64,000 bases of DNA from Actinomadura chibensis NBRC 106107. GTDB lineage: Bacteria; Actinomycetota; Actinomycetes; Streptosporangiales; Streptosporangiaceae. Shown here piece after piece: positions 8,811-19,023 of the stretch. Numbering within the stretch: position 1 is the stretch's first letter; each line of letters starts with the position of its first letter. The notes under the pieces are model-generated. The model searched no databases. It worked only from the letters and a program-made list of their open reading frames with translations, and had not been told where the DNA came from. The DNA lies in assembly GCF_001552135.1 (NCBI RefSeq), contig NZ_BCQP01000017.1:310001-374000 (forward strand), written 5' to 3'. Made by a program: the position numbers and the translations under genes.

Positions 8811-9670
8811 CACATGCCCTTCGACGGGACGAACTGGAAGTACAGCGTGGAGATCAGGAAGTTCTCCAGGAAGAGCAGCATGAACGTGATCACGACGGTC
8901 TGGTTGACGGCGTCGCCGACGCCCTTCGGGCCGCCCTTGGCGTTCAGCCCCTTGTAGGCGGCGACGAGCCCCGCGGTGATGCCGAACACGAACGCCTTGA
9001 ACTCCGCCTGAAGGAGGTCGGGGAGCTGGGCGATCGCGTTGAAGGACGCCAGGTAGGCGCCGGGCGTCCCGCCCTGCAGCATGACGTTGAAGAAGTAGCC
9101 GCCCATCAGGCCGACCACCGACACGAGCCCGTTCAGGAACAGCGCGACGAACGCGCAGGCGAGCATCCGCGGCACCACGAGCCGGTGCAGCGGATTGATG
9201 CCGAGCACCTCCATGGCGTCGATCTCCTCGCGGATCTTCCGGGAGCCGATGTCGGCGCACATCGCCGACCCGGCGGCCCCGGCCACCAGCAGCGAGGTGA
9301 CGAGCGGGCTCGCCTCCCGGACGATCGCGACCACCGCCGTCGCGCCCGTGTAGGACTGCGCGCCGAGCTGCCGGATCAGCCCGCCGACCTGCAACGACAG
9401 CACGCCGCCGAACGGGATCGCGACGAGCATCGTCGGGACGACGGTCACGCTGACGATGAACCACGCCTGCTCGATGAACTCGCGCCACTGGAACGGCCAC
9501 CTGAACAGCGCGCGGCCCGTGTCCAGGCAGAGGGCGAAGAACCGGCCCGGCTCCTTCACCAGGATGTTGACCGCGCCGTCGCCGACCTTGCGGAACGCCG
9601 CGGCGGAGCCGCCGCCGCCCTTGTCGCCCCCTGGCCGGCCCGCGCCGATGCCGGTGTCAGGAGTGGACAT
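8810..9670 (-). CDS. yrbEA: YrbEA, MlaE-family permease subunit of the Mce transporter
   Basis: A protein of 286 residues. A Gly-rich cytoplasmic N-terminus (about 35 residues) precedes the MlaE membrane domain, with AIVREASPLVTSLLVAGAAG and the ATPase-contact loop KIREEIDAMEVLGINP. The ATG at 9670 overlaps the mkl stop as TGATG, so ATPase and both permeases are one translational unit. Frames running upstream of 9670 lie inside mkl and are shadows. Confidence 0.93.
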   Translation of the reverse strand: MSTPDTGIGAGRPGGDKGGGGSAAAFRKVGDGAVNILVKEPGRFFALCLDTGRALFRWPFQWREFIEQAWFIVSVTVVPTMLVAIPFGGVLSLQVGGLIRQLGAQSYTGATAVVAIVREASPLVTSLLVAGAAGSAMCADIGSRKIREEIDAMEVLGINPLHRLVVPRMLACAFVALFLNGLVSVVGLMGGYFFNVMLQGGTPGAYLASFNAIAQLPDLLQAEFKAFVFGITAGLVAAYKGLNAKGGPKGVGDAVNQTVVITFMLLFLENFLISTLYFQFVPSKGM

Positions 9671-10743
9671 CAGCGGCCCGCACCTCCGGCCGGCCCCGGC
9701 GGCGGACTGCCGGGGAAGGGCCCGCCGGGTCCGCCCGGCCCGGCCGCGCCGACGGGCGTCATGGACGCCACGTACCGCGGCCACTCCGTCACCCAGTCGC
9801 GGCCGAGGTCGTCGATGAACGAGCCGGGCGGCGGGGTGACGCCGTGCGCGGCGCACCACGCGCCGGGCGCGTGCATGCCGGCGCGGAGCAGCCCGTTGCT
9901 CGGCATCTGCTGCGGCGGGATCGGCGGCAGCTTGCCCGGGTCGTGGCCCATCTTGGCCTCGGCCTCAAGCTCGGACTCGTCCTTCTCCTCCGACATCCCG
10001 ATCGGGCCGATCTTGCTGGCGTTGAGGAACTGCCGGACGACCGGCTCCTCGCTGGACAGCAGCATCTCGCGCGGTCCGAACATCGCGAGGTGGCGCTGGT
10101 AGAGCAGGCCGATGTTGTCCGGGACGGTCCGCGCCGTGTTGATGTCGTGGGTGACGATCAGGAACGTCGCGCCGATCTGCGCGTTGAGGTCGATGAACAC
10201 CTGGTTCAGGAACGCCGTGCGGACGGGGTCGAGGCCGGAGTCGGGCTCGTCCACGAGCAGGATCTCCGGGTCGAGGACGAGCGCGCGGGCGAGCCCGGCG
10301 CGCTTGCGCATGCCGCCGGAGATCTCGCCGGGCAGCTTGTGCTCGGCGCCGAGCAGGCCGACCATCTCCATCTTCTCCAGGACGATCCGCTTGACCTCGG
10401 ACTCGGACTTCCTGGTGTGCTCGCGCAGCGGGAAGGCGATGTTGTCGAACAGGCTCATCGAGCCGAACAGGGCGCCGTCCTGGAACAGCACGCCGAACAG
10501 CTTCCGGGTCTCGTAGAGCTGCGACTCCGGGAGGTGGGGCAGGTCGCGGTCGCCGATCCAGATGTGGCCCCGGTCGGGCTTGAGCAGCCCGACGAGCGAC
10601 TTCAGGAAGACCGACTTGCCGGTACCGGACGGGCCCAGCAGCACGGAGATCTCCCCGGCGGGGATGGTCAGCGACACGTCCTGCCAGATCACCTGGCGGC
10701 CGAAGGACTTCGTCAGGCCCTCGACTCTGATCTCGACGCCCAC
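9670..10743 (-). CDS. mkl: Mkl/MceG, ATP-binding subunit of the Mce transporter
   Basis: A protein of 357 residues of the MlaF/Mkl ABC ATPase type. Walker A is GPSGTGKS (37-44), Q-loop Gln at 88, signature SGGMRKR (142-148), Walker B ILLVDEPD (161-168), H-loop His at 199. SGGMRKR is typical of MlaF/Mkl. The ATPase core ends near residue 250. A further 100 residues are Pro/Gly-rich with a short conserved-looking stretch (about 300-330); mycobacterial Mkl is similarly long. It energises lipid import by YrbE/Mce. In Mycobacterium mkl lies close to rplL, and here it is the next gene after rplL, with the mce operon directly attached. Confidence 0.95.
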   Translation of the reverse strand: MGVEIRVEGLTKSFGRQVIWQDVSLTIPAGEISVLLGPSGTGKSVFLKSLVGLLKPDRGHIWIGDRDLPHLPESQLYETRKLFGVLFQDGALFGSMSLFDNIAFPLREHTRKSESEVKRIVLEKMEMVGLLGAEHKLPGEISGGMRKRAGLARALVLDPEILLVDEPDSGLDPVRTAFLNQVFIDLNAQIGATFLIVTHDINTARTVPDNIGLLYQRHLAMFGPREMLLSSEEPVVRQFLNASKIGPIGMSEEKDESELEAEAKMGHDPGKLPPIPPQQMPSNGLLRAGMHAPGAWCAAHGVTPPPGSFIDDLGRDWVTEWPRYVASMTPVGAAGPGGPGGPFPGSPPPGPAGGAGR

Positions 10744-11198
10744 TCGTCACCTTTCGTCCAGGCCGGGGGGAAATCCCGAACCAATGAGCGAGTAGCTCTC
10801 AGGCTCTGTCTGTCTGCGCTGTCTGCGGCTGTCCGGCTCCGTCGGTCGGTCGGCTGTCACGCCGTGTGCCCGCTCTCTTACTACCGTTCGGTAGCCGCGA
10901 GGGGTTCAACTACCGTAGCGGCCTCCCGTCCAAATGGAAGGGGTTCCGGCCCAGATCAGCGGCTAAATGCGACGTCGTAAGACAATCGTTACTTATGGCG
11001 GCAATGAGGCTAATGGTGCAGAACCGGCGCATCACCTGGGAGGGGAGGCGGCCGCGACGCCAGACGGGACGCTACGCCGCGTCCGCGGACCGGCACAACC
11101 CGCCGCGGCACACGGATTTCCGCTGCGGTTTATCACTCGGGGACGGAAACCCGGCGGCGCCCCGGGGCGCGGACGCCGCGGACGCCCCGGACGCGAAC
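10744..11198. other. intergenic region upstream of the mce operon
   Basis: About 450 bp without a convincing gene. Short frames on the plus strand lack ribosome sites and family resemblance. It holds the mce promoter region (minus strand) with two palindromic elements listed separately, and ends at the rplL terminator. Confidence 0.6.
10881..10918 (-). promoter_or_regulatory. candidate repressor operators upstream of the mce operon
   Basis: Two related dyads lie about 26 bp apart centre to centre: CTACCGTTCGGTAG (10881-10894) and CTACCGTAG (10910-10918). Both carry CTACCG/CGGTAG arms of the kind bound by TetR-family repressors. On the minus strand a TTGAAC box lies between them, overlapping the edge of the upstream dyad, about 160 bp before mkl. 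The operator reading is an inference from symmetry and position; no cognate regulator is in the window. Confidence 0.4.
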
Positions 11199-11236
11199 GA
11201 GGCGGCCGCCCCACCTTCCGGTGGGACGACCGCCTC
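11199..11236 (-). terminator. terminator of the rplJ-rplL transcript
   Basis: A hairpin with 17-bp arms (two mismatches) and a TTCC loop begins about 40 bp after the rplL stop. There is no clear T-run, as is usual for actinobacterial terminators. Confidence 0.7.
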
Positions 11237-11276
11237 GTGAGAAGCGCCGTTAGAAGGACGGCGGTCCTGGACGGTC

Positions 11277-11666
11277 CTACTTGACCGTGACGGAGGCGCC
11301 CGCCTTCTCCAGGGCCTCCTTCGCCTTGTCGGCGGTCTCCTTGTTGACCTTCTCCAGGAGCGGCTTCGGCGCGCCGTCGACCAGGTCCTTGGCCTCCTTG
11401 AGGCCGAGGCTCGTCAGCGCGCGGACCTCCTTGATGACCTGGATCTTCTTGTCGCCCGCGCCCTCCAGGATGACGTCGAACTCGTCCTGGACGGCGGCCT
11501 CCTCGCCACCGGCGGCCGGGGCGCCCGGGGCCGCGGCGACGGCCGCGACGGGGGCGGCGGCCTTGACGTCGAAGACCTCCTCGAACTCCTTCAGGAACGC
11601 CGACAGCTCCAGGAGGGTCATCTCCTTGAACGCGTCGAGCAGGTCGTCATTGCTGAGCTTCGCCAT
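11277..11666 (-). CDS. rplL: 50S ribosomal protein L7/L12
   Basis: A protein of 129 residues. The N-terminal dimerisation domain (about 1-35) is followed by an Ala/Pro/Gly hinge (about 36-58) and the C-terminal factor-binding domain with [20 protein letters not shown]. It forms the stalk that recruits translation factors, binding to L10 as dimers. It follows rplJ by 51 bp and shares its leader and terminator. Confidence 0.98.
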   Translation of the reverse strand: MAKLSNDDLLDAFKEMTLLELSAFLKEFEEVFDVKAAAPVAAVAAAPGAPAAGGEEAAVQDEFDVILEGAGDKKIQVIKEVRALTSLGLKEAKDLVDGAPKPLLEKVNKETADKAKEALEKAGASVTVK

Positions 11667-11717
11667 GATCTTTCCTCCGCTGTGGCTACGTGGATGGGGT
11701 GTGGGTACCGCGGGTGC

Positions 11718-12329
11718 CTACTCGGCGGACGCCTCTGCGGGTGCCTCCGCGTCGGCGGCCGGGGCCTCCTCGGCCGGAGCCGCGTCGGCCGGGGCCTCGG
11801 CGGTCTCGCCGGCGGCCTCGCGCTTGACGCGCAGCGCCTCGACGAGCTGGGCCGTCTGCGTCGGCAGTGCGTTGAACAGCGCCGCCGCGTTCGACATCGA
11901 CGCCTTCATCGCGCCCGCGAGCTTCGCGAGGAGCACCTCGCGCGACTCGAGGTCCGCGAGCTGGGCGATCTCGGCGGCGTCCATCGACTGACCGTCGATG
12001 AAGCCGCCCTTGATCACCAGGAGCGGGTTCGCCTTGGCGAAGTCACGCAGGCCCTTCGCGGCCTCGACCACGTCGCCGCGGACGAACGCGATCGCCGACG
12101 GGCCTTCGAGCAGTTCACCGAACTTCTCGTCGACGCCGGCCTCGTTCGCCGCGCGCTTGGTCAGCGTGTTCTTCACCACGGCGAACCGCGCGGTGTCGCC
12201 GAGGTTGGTGCGCAGCTCCTTGAGCTGCGCCACCGTGAGCCCGCGGTACTCGGTCAGCACGGCGCCGTTGGAGCTCTCGAACTCGTTCTTGAGCTCGGCG
12301 ATCGCCGCGGCCTTTTCGGCCTTTGCCAT
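11718..12329 (-). CDS. rplJ: 50S ribosomal protein L10
   Basis: A protein of 203 residues. The L10 domain (about 1-170, with [16 protein letters not shown] and [12 protein letters not shown]) anchors L7/L12 dimers to the ribosome through the C-terminal helix. An Ala/Glu/Pro tail of about 30 residues is common in actinobacteria. The ATG at 12329 has a GGAGG-type site just upstream. The gene is preceded by a leader of about 220 nt with a terminator-like hairpin, probably the site of autogenous control. Confidence 0.97.
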   Translation of the reverse strand: MAKAEKAAAIAELKNEFESSNGAVLTEYRGLTVAQLKELRTNLGDTARFAVVKNTLTKRAANEAGVDEKFGELLEGPSAIAFVRGDVVEAAKGLRDFAKANPLLVIKGGFIDGQSMDAAEIAQLADLESREVLLAKLAGAMKASMSNAAALFNALPTQTAQLVEALRVKREAAGETAEAPADAAPAEEAPAADAEAPAEASAE

Positions 12330-12404
12330 GGGGCCTCCTTCCGATTACCTGGGTTGGTCACGACCCCTCGCCCGTCTTGGAGGACGGACCGGATCGACCA
12401 AAAA

Positions 12405-12433
12405 ACGCCCCGGCGCAGATAAGCGCGGGGCGT
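12405..12433 (-). terminator. intrinsic terminator (attenuator) in the rplJ leader
   Basis: On the minus strand a G+C-rich stem (ACGCCCC plus GCGC arms, one bulged base, six-base loop) is followed by six T residues, a textbook intrinsic terminator. It lies about 75 nt before the rplJ start and downstream of the rplJ promoter, so it can act on the rplJ-rplL transcript itself. This fits an L10-leader attenuator. The control mechanism is inferred from position and known L10 leaders. Confidence 0.65.
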
Positions 12434-12556
12434 CCACAGGCAGGGCGCGGAGGCCATGCGGGAAGCTCTCGTCTCACCTGCGCAGGCCGCCCGAAACGAA
12501 TCGGGTCCTTCGGCCGCCCCGGGTGGGGCGACGACCGGCGGTCTTCGGCACAGGAC

Positions 12557-12585
12557 AGGATACGTACGCCCACTGGCTAAGCCAA
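12557..12585 (-). promoter_or_regulatory. promoter of rplJ-rplL
   Basis: Minus-strand -35 TTGGCT (12585-12580), a 17-bp spacer, and -10 TATCCT (12562-12557). The predicted start near 12550 gives a leader of about 220 nt. The same TATCCT box recurs before tRNA-Met and tRNA-Tyr in this window. Confidence 0.65.
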
Positions 12586-12600
12586 ATCGGAAACGGCGAA

Positions 12601-12627
12601 GGCCGCGCCGGTGATCGCGGCGCGGCC
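12601..12627 (-). terminator. terminator of the lipoprotein gene at 12652
   Basis: A perfect 10-bp stem (GGCCGCGCCG with its complement, 7-base loop) starts 25 bp after the lipoprotein stop. A T-rich stretch (TTCGCCGTTTCC) follows on the minus strand. It separates the lipoprotein from the rplJ promoter. Confidence 0.65.
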
Positions 12628-12651
12628 CTCGGACGTCTCGTCCCGCCGGGA

Positions 12652-13536
12652 TCAGGTGCCGGGGATGCCACCGCCGCCGCCGAGCCCGTTCAGGAGCTGG
12701 CCGAAGTCGGTGACCTCGCTCTCCGGCGGCGCGCTGATCTGCACCGGCTTGCCGAAGTCGCGGTAGGTCATGGTCAGGTCCATGGCGCTCTGCGCCCCCT
12801 GCTTCGACTTCAGCGCCATCTTCCGGGGAAGCTGCTGGCCGTCCACCCACAGGTCGAAGTTCATGGCGTCCAGGCCCGTGGTGCCGAGGTTCTTGCGGAA
12901 CGTCTCCTGGCTGTCCGCCGGGAGCTTCGCGATCGCGTCCTCGACCCGGTAGGTGCCGGTGTAGTGCGTCGTCTCGACGCCGTCGACCGTCTCCTTGCCG
13001 ACCTCGCGGGCGTCCTTGGACGCCGTCAGCATCTTCGTGTTCTGGACGGGGTCCATCTGCTGCGACTGCTTGAGCAGCTGGTCGAAGTTCATGCCGGACT
13101 TCTTGCCGAGGTCGTCCAGCGAGATCTTGATCCAGGGCTTGGCGCCGGTCGCGCCGCCGAGCTGGCTGAGCATCGGCATCTTCATGTACATGGTGCGGCC
13201 GACGAGAACCTGCTGCATGCCGCCCGTCGACTTGCCGCCGACCGTCATCGTGTCGAAGTTCATGCTGTAGGCGAGGTCGGGCTTCGTGCGGTACTGCATG
13301 TTCCCGGTCGCCGTGACGTCGCCGGCGCCCGACCCGCTCACCCGCATCGACAGCTCGGCCTTGAACGAGTCGGCGGTGCCGGTCTTCTCGGCGGTCTTGC
13401 CGAGCACCTGGGCGGCGGTCAGCTTCAGGTTCTTGCCGGCCTCGTCCACCTTGTTCCCGGTGTCGCCGAGACAGCCGGTCAACGAGAGGGCGAGGCCGGT
13501 CGCCAGCGCCGTTCCTACGGCGAAACGACGGATCAT
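12652..13536 (-). CDS. lipoprotein, paralogue of the gene at 13676
   Basis: A protein of 294 residues. The signal peptide ends at lipobox LTGC with Cys at residue 22. The mature domain has the pattern of LppX/LprG-like or LolA-like lipid-binding lipoproteins: a short helix (AAQVLGKTAEKTGTADSFKA), long beta hairpins, VDGVETTHYTGTYRVEDAI, and DLWVDGQQLPRKM. The C-terminus is Gly-rich. Its product and that of the next gene upstream share these landmarks throughout and are clearly paralogues. Lipid carriage or a sensory role is inference; no catalytic residues are visible. Own terminator at 12601. Confidence 0.85.
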   Translation of the reverse strand: MIRRFAVGTALATGLALSLTGCLGDTGNKVDEAGKNLKLTAAQVLGKTAEKTGTADSFKAELSMRVSGSGAGDVTATGNMQYRTKPDLAYSMNFDTMTVGGKSTGGMQQVLVGRTMYMKMPMLSQLGGATGAKPWIKISLDDLGKKSGMNFDQLLKQSQQMDPVQNTKMLTASKDAREVGKETVDGVETTHYTGTYRVEDAIAKLPADSQETFRKNLGTTGLDAMNFDLWVDGQQLPRKMALKSKQGAQSAMDLTMTYRDFGKPVQISAPPESEVTDFGQLLNGLGGGGGIPGT

Positions 13537-13675
13537 CGTGGAGGGTCTCCTTGGTCTGGGTCGCCCCGCGCCCGCTCCGAATTGGCGGCCGGGGGTCCGG
13601 GCCGATGGTAGATCAGACGTCAGGCAGACCGCTGTGGTTCACTCCGTCCTGGTGTGTCCCGGTTTCGGGCACCGT

Positions 13676-14542
13676 TTAGTTGCCGCCGAGGATCCCGTTG
13701 AGCGACAGCTGCCCCACCTGGTCGGACGGCGGCGGATTCACCTTGAAGGACGTGCCGTAGTCGCTGTAGAGGACCGTCACCGTGCCCGAGTCGCCCTGCT
13801 TGTCGGACGCCTTGGAGACGAGCTTGCGCGGCAGGTTGTCGCCGTCCGTCCACAGATCGAAGTTGATCTTGCCGTTCGCGCGGTCCTTCGGCAGCCACTT
13901 CTCGACCTTCTGGCGGGCGTCCGCGTCGAGGCGGTTCAGCGCGTCCTGGACGGTCACCGTGCCGGTGTAGTGCGTCGTCTTCACGCCGTCGATGGTCTCG
14001 GCGCCGACGCGGCGGGCGTCCTTGGAACCGGTGAACATCTTCGTCTGCTCGGCCGGATCGACCTGCTGGATCTGGTCGACGACGCTCTTCATGTCGAACC
14101 CGGTCCGCTGCCCCACCTCGTTCAGGTCGACCTTCACCCACGGCTTGCCGTCGCTGACGAACCGGGCGAGCTGCGGCACCTTCGCGTACAGCACGTTGTC
14201 GGTGAGGAGCGCCTGGCCCTTCGCGCCCGGGACGGACTGCCCGTTGCTGCTGAACTCGTCCAGCTTCGCGCTGAACTTCAGCGTCGGGCGGAGCTGGAAC
14301 CGCCCGTCGGCGTGGACCTTGCCCTTGTTCTCGCCGGTGCCCGTCACCGTGAGGTCGGCCTTGAACGTGTCCGCGCGCCCCGCCTTCTGGGACGTCTTCA
14401 GCAGTGCCTCACCGGCACTGAGCTTCATGTTGTCGGTGTTCGCCGTGCCGTCGCCGTTGCATCCGGACAGCAGGAGCGCGGTGCCCACCGCCGCGCCTCC
14501 GGCCGCCACCACGAGTCGTCGGTTGATGCGGGTCGAGCTCAT
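13676..14542 (-). CDS. lipoprotein, paralogue of the gene at 12652
   Basis: A protein of 288 residues with lipobox LLSGC (Cys at about residue 28), followed by the same fold pattern as its neighbour: KTSQKAGRADTFKADLTV, IDGVKTTHYTGTVTVQDAL and DLWTDGDNLPRKL. The two genes are 139 bp apart in the same direction, so they probably arose by tandem duplication followed by considerable divergence. The function is unknown beyond a probable hydrophobic-ligand-binding or envelope role. Confidence 0.85.
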   Translation of the reverse strand: MSSTRINRRLVVAAGGAAVGTALLLSGCNGDGTANTDNMKLSAGEALLKTSQKAGRADTFKADLTVTGTGENKGKVHADGRFQLRPTLKFSAKLDEFSSNGQSVPGAKGQALLTDNVLYAKVPQLARFVSDGKPWVKVDLNEVGQRTGFDMKSVVDQIQQVDPAEQTKMFTGSKDARRVGAETIDGVKTTHYTGTVTVQDALNRLDADARQKVEKWLPKDRANGKINFDLWTDGDNLPRKLVSKASDKQGDSGTVTVLYSDYGTSFKVNPPPSDQVGQLSLNGILGGN

Positions 14543-14677
14543 GAGGGTAGAGCCTCCTTGATCGCCTGCTGGTGTTCCCAGTGTCGCGTCGCGCCCACCG
14601 CGCTACATCACCCGTTGGTACGAATGGGCGTCCGCGCGGTACGACCATCGGCGTAGCACCGCACCTCCCGTCCGGCG

Positions 14678-16201
14678 CTACCCCAGGCGGGCCCGCAGCA
14701 CGGATTTGCGGATCTTTCCGGTGCCGGTGCGAGGGAGGTCGTCGGCGAACTCGACGCGGCGCGGCGTCTTGAAGCCCGCGAGGCGGGAGCGGCAGGCGGC
14801 GATGAGGTCGTCCGCGCTGGGCGGGGCGGAGCCGTCCGGGACGACCACCGCGCACACCGTCTGGCCCCAGCGCGGGTCCGGCAGGCCGACGACGGCGACC
14901 TGCGCGACGCCGGGGACGGTCAGCAGCACGTCCTCGACCTCGCGCGAGGAGACGTTCTCGCCGCCCGTGATGATCACGTCCTTGAGGCGGTCGACCAGGT
15001 AGAGGTAGCCGTCCGGGTCGACGCGCCCGGCGTCGCCGGTGCGGAACCAGCCGTCCGCGAACGCCTCGGCGGTGGCCTCGGGGTCGTCCCAGTAGCCGGG
15101 CGTGACCTGCGCGCCCTTCACCGCGACCTCGCCGAGCGCGCCGGGCGGGAGGTGCCCGCCGTCCGGGCCGAGGACCGCGATCTCGACGCCGCCGACCGGG
15201 CGTCCGGCCGACTCCGCCAGCTCGGGCCGGGTCGTGATCGCGGCGCGGTGGTCGGCGGGCGTCAGGAACGTCGCGTTGCCGGACAGCTCCGTCATCCCGA
15301 AGCCCTGGTTGAAGTCGCAGCCGAGCAGGTCGGCGGCGCGGCGCAGCAGCGGGACGGGCATCGGCGCCGACCCGTAGGAGATCACGCGGAGCGAGCCGCG
15401 CAGCACGGCGGCCGCCGCCGGGTCGGCCGCGACGTGCGCGAGCAGGTCCTCCAGCATCGTCGGGGCCAGCGACAGGCTCGTGAGGCCGTGCCGCCGCGCC
15501 GCCTCGACCAGGGCGTCCGCGCGGAACCGGCGCAGCACCACGGCGTGCCGTCCGAACAGGTGGTGCAGCATGACCTGGTAGCCCGCCACATGGCAGAGCG
15601 GGAACGGCGTGCAGAACACGTCGCCCGGCCGCACCGGACGCCCGACCGCCGACACGTCGATGCCCGCGAGCAGGCTCCGGTGCGTGAGCCGCACCCCTTT
15701 CGGACGGCCCGTCGTCCCGCTGGTGAACATCAGCCAGGCGACGTCGTCGCCGTCCTCCGCCGCCTTGGACGGTTCGACGGGCGGAGCGTCCCAGGGGACG
15801 TCGTCCAGGTCGACCAGCGGAGGACGATCGGCGGGCAGGTCGCCGTCGGCGGCCAGCCGGGCGAGCAGATCGGCCTCGCCGAGCACGACGCCCGCCCCGG
15901 CGCGGACGATCTGGTCCGCCCATTCGCGCGGATGCAGCCGCTGGTTCAGCGGCACGAGGACGCGGCCGTCGCGGGGAACCCCGTAGTAGGCGGCCACGTA
16001 CTCCGGACGGTTGTGCGACAGCAGCGCCACCCGCGTCCCGGCCGGGAACCGCGTGGTGAGATGGGCGCTCAGGGCGTCCGTCCGGGCCCGCAGCTCGCGG
16101 AACGACCAGGTCGTGGCGCCGACCGAGAGCGCCGGAGCGTCGGGGACGTCCCGGGCCGCACCGTCGAGGACGTCGTAGAGCCGATGCCGTGAACCGTCCA
16201 T
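14678..16201 (-). CDS. AMP-dependent acyl-CoA synthetase (fatty-acid--CoA ligase family)
   Basis: A protein of 507 residues of the ANL superfamily, which adenylates a carboxylic acid and then forms the CoA thioester. The P-loop MFTSGTTGRPKG is at 158-169. Further motifs are GFGMTELSG, GWFRTGDAG, DRLKDVIITGGENVSS and the catalytic lysine region RTGTGKIRK (Lys at about 496). The substrate cannot be read from sequence; medium- or long-chain fatty acids or aryl acids are all possible. It stands between ribosomal protein genes and the lipoproteins. Confidence 0.9.
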   Translation of the reverse strand: MDGSRHRLYDVLDGAARDVPDAPALSVGATTWSFRELRARTDALSAHLTTRFPAGTRVALLSHNRPEYVAAYYGVPRDGRVLVPLNQRLHPREWADQIVRAGAGVVLGEADLLARLAADGDLPADRPPLVDLDDVPWDAPPVEPSKAAEDGDDVAWLMFTSGTTGRPKGVRLTHRSLLAGIDVSAVGRPVRPGDVFCTPFPLCHVAGYQVMLHHLFGRHAVVLRRFRADALVEAARRHGLTSLSLAPTMLEDLLAHVAADPAAAAVLRGSLRVISYGSAPMPVPLLRRAADLLGCDFNQGFGMTELSGNATFLTPADHRAAITTRPELAESAGRPVGGVEIAVLGPDGGHLPPGALGEVAVKGAQVTPGYWDDPEATAEAFADGWFRTGDAGRVDPDGYLYLVDRLKDVIITGGENVSSREVEDVLLTVPGVAQVAVVGLPDPRWGQTVCAVVVPDGSAPPSADDLIAACRSRLAGFKTPRRVEFADDLPRTGTGKIRKSVLRARLG

Positions 16202-16266
16202 AACTCCCCCTCCCAGACCACTTGAATCTACCAGTCGTCCGGTTGGCTGAGCAGCCCTGGAGAAAG

Positions 16267-16301
16267 CGAACAGGGCGCCCCCGGCGGGGACGCCCTGTTC
16301 G
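16267..16301 (-). terminator. terminator of the rplK-rplA transcript
   Basis: An 11-bp perfect outer stem (CGAACAGGGCG with its complement), one mismatch, four more pairs and a 3-base loop. It starts 18 bp after the rplA stop, and CTTTCT follows on the minus strand. Confidence 0.75.
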
Positions 16302-16318
16302 ATGTCGCTCGCGCTGGA

Positions 16319-17035
16319 TCAGGCCTCGTCCAGCTCCGCGGTCAGGTTGCGGACGGCGTTCGGGTCGACGGGGATGCTCGGCCCCATGGACGTCGTCATC
16401 ACCGCCTTCTTCACGTACCGGCCCTTCGCGGCGGACGGCTTCAACCGCTGGATCTCGTCCACGGCGGCCGCGTAGTTCTCCACCAGCTGGCGCTCGTCGA
16501 ACGACGCGCGGCCGATGATGAAGTGCAGGTTCGCGTGCCGGTCGACCCGGAACTCGATCTTGCCGCCCTTGATGTCGGCGACGGCCTTCGCCACGTCCAT
16601 GGTGACCGTGCCGGTCTTCGGGTTCGGCATCAGGCCGCGCGGACCGAGCACCCGGCCGAGCCGTCCGACCTTGCCCATCTGGTCCGGCGTCGCGACGACG
16701 GCGTCGAAGTCCAGGAAGCCGCCCTGGATCCGCTCGATCAGGTCGTCGGAGCCGACGAGGTCGGCGCCCGCCGCCTCCGCCTCCTGCGCCTTCGCGCCGA
16801 CCGCGAACACGAGGACGCGGGCCGTCTTACCGGTGCCGTGCGGCAGGTTGACGGTGCCGCGCACCATCTGGTCGGCCTTGCGCGGGTCGACGCCCAGCCG
16901 CAGGGCGACCTCGACGGTCGGGTCGAACTTGACGACCTTGGTCTCCTTGGCCAGCTTCACGGCCTCGACCGGGCTGTACAGCCGCTCCCGGTCGATCTTG
17001 TCCGCCGCGGAGCGGTAGCCCTTGCTGCGCTTCAT
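16319..17035 (-). CDS. rplA: 50S ribosomal protein L1
   Basis: A protein of 238 residues, the usual size. It contains the L1 signature around [20 protein letters not shown] and [11 protein letters not shown]1 binds 23S rRNA at the mobile stalk near the E site and in many bacteria represses its own operon. The ATG at 17035 is chosen because GGAGG lies 7 bp upstream and family members start with the MKRSK-type basic tail. A longer frame starting 12 codons earlier is possible but has no ribosome site. Confidence 0.97.
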   Translation of the reverse strand: MKRSKGYRSAADKIDRERLYSPVEAVKLAKETKVVKFDPTVEVALRLGVDPRKADQMVRGTVNLPHGTGKTARVLVFAVGAKAQEAEAAGADLVGSDDLIERIQGGFLDFDAVVATPDQMGKVGRLGRVLGPRGLMPNPKTGTVTMDVAKAVADIKGGKIEFRVDRHANLHFIIGRASFDERQLVENYAAAVDEIQRLKPSAAKGRYVKKAVMTTSMGPSIPVDPNAVRNLTAELDEA

Positions 17036-17099
17036 GTGCGTTCCTCCAATGGAACTCGTGGTACGGGCCAAGCGCCGGCCCTGCCACTGTTTCGGTGAC

Positions 17100-17528
17100 C
17101 TACTTGACCTCGATGCCCATCGACCGCGCGGTGCCCGCGACGATCTTCTCGGCGGCGTCCAGGTCGTTGGCGTTGAGGTCGGGCATCTTGGTGGTCGCGA
17201 TCTCGCGGATCTGGTCGCGGGTGACCGAGCCGACCTTGGTCTTGTGCGGCTCGCCGCTGCCCTTCTCCACGCCCGCGGCCTTCAGGATGAGCTGCGCGGC
17301 CGGCGGGGTCTTCGTGACGAAGGTGAACGACCGGTCCTCGTAGATGGTGATCTCGACGGGGACGACGTTGCCGCGCTGGGACTCCGTGGCAGCGTTGTAC
17401 TGCTTGCAGAAGTCCATGATGTTGACGCCGTGCGGACCGAGCGCGGTGCCGACGGGCGGCGCCGGAGTGGCCTGTCCGGCCTGCAACTGGACCTTGACCA
17501 GCGCGGCGACCTTCTTCTTCGGAGGCAT
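17100..17528 (-). CDS. rplK: 50S ribosomal protein L11
   Basis: A protein of 142 residues starting [18 protein letters not shown]. It contains the proline-rich N-terminal domain ([15 protein letters not shown]) contacted by thiopeptides and the C-terminal rRNA-binding domain. It forms the GTPase-associated centre with L10/L12. The ATG at 17528 is preceded by AAAGGGG. rplA follows 64 bp downstream. Confidence 0.98.
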   Translation of the reverse strand: MPPKKKVAALVKVQLQAGQATPAPPVGTALGPHGVNIMDFCKQYNAATESQRGNVVPVEITIYEDRSFTFVTKTPPAAQLILKAAGVEKGSGEPHKTKVGSVTRDQIREIATTKMPDLNANDLDAAEKIVAGTARSMGIEVK

Positions 17529-17668
17529 GTGAACCCCTTTGTCCCATTTGATGTTGATCCCGGACTCCCGCTTCGCGGGCAACACGGCGGCGGGACGACC
17601 CGCCGTGTGGGGACCACCTGAAACTCACGACCCCGCGTGCAGGATACGGCCCGCACGGAGGGGCTCTG

Positions 17669-18900
<1,232 letters not shown>

Positions 18901-19023
18901 TTGCCGCCGTTCACCTCATCGGTCGTGATCCAACCACCGGGGTGGTCGCCGCGCGGTCCCGTGCCGCGGAGCGCCACGGACCCGCCATGACGCGGCCGGT
19001 ACGGGTGCGCGCACCGCACCTCG

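Noticed and set aside
10866-11284. Small plus-strand genes upstream of mkl
   Set aside because: No start signals, Arg/Pro-rich translation, and they run through the rplL terminator.
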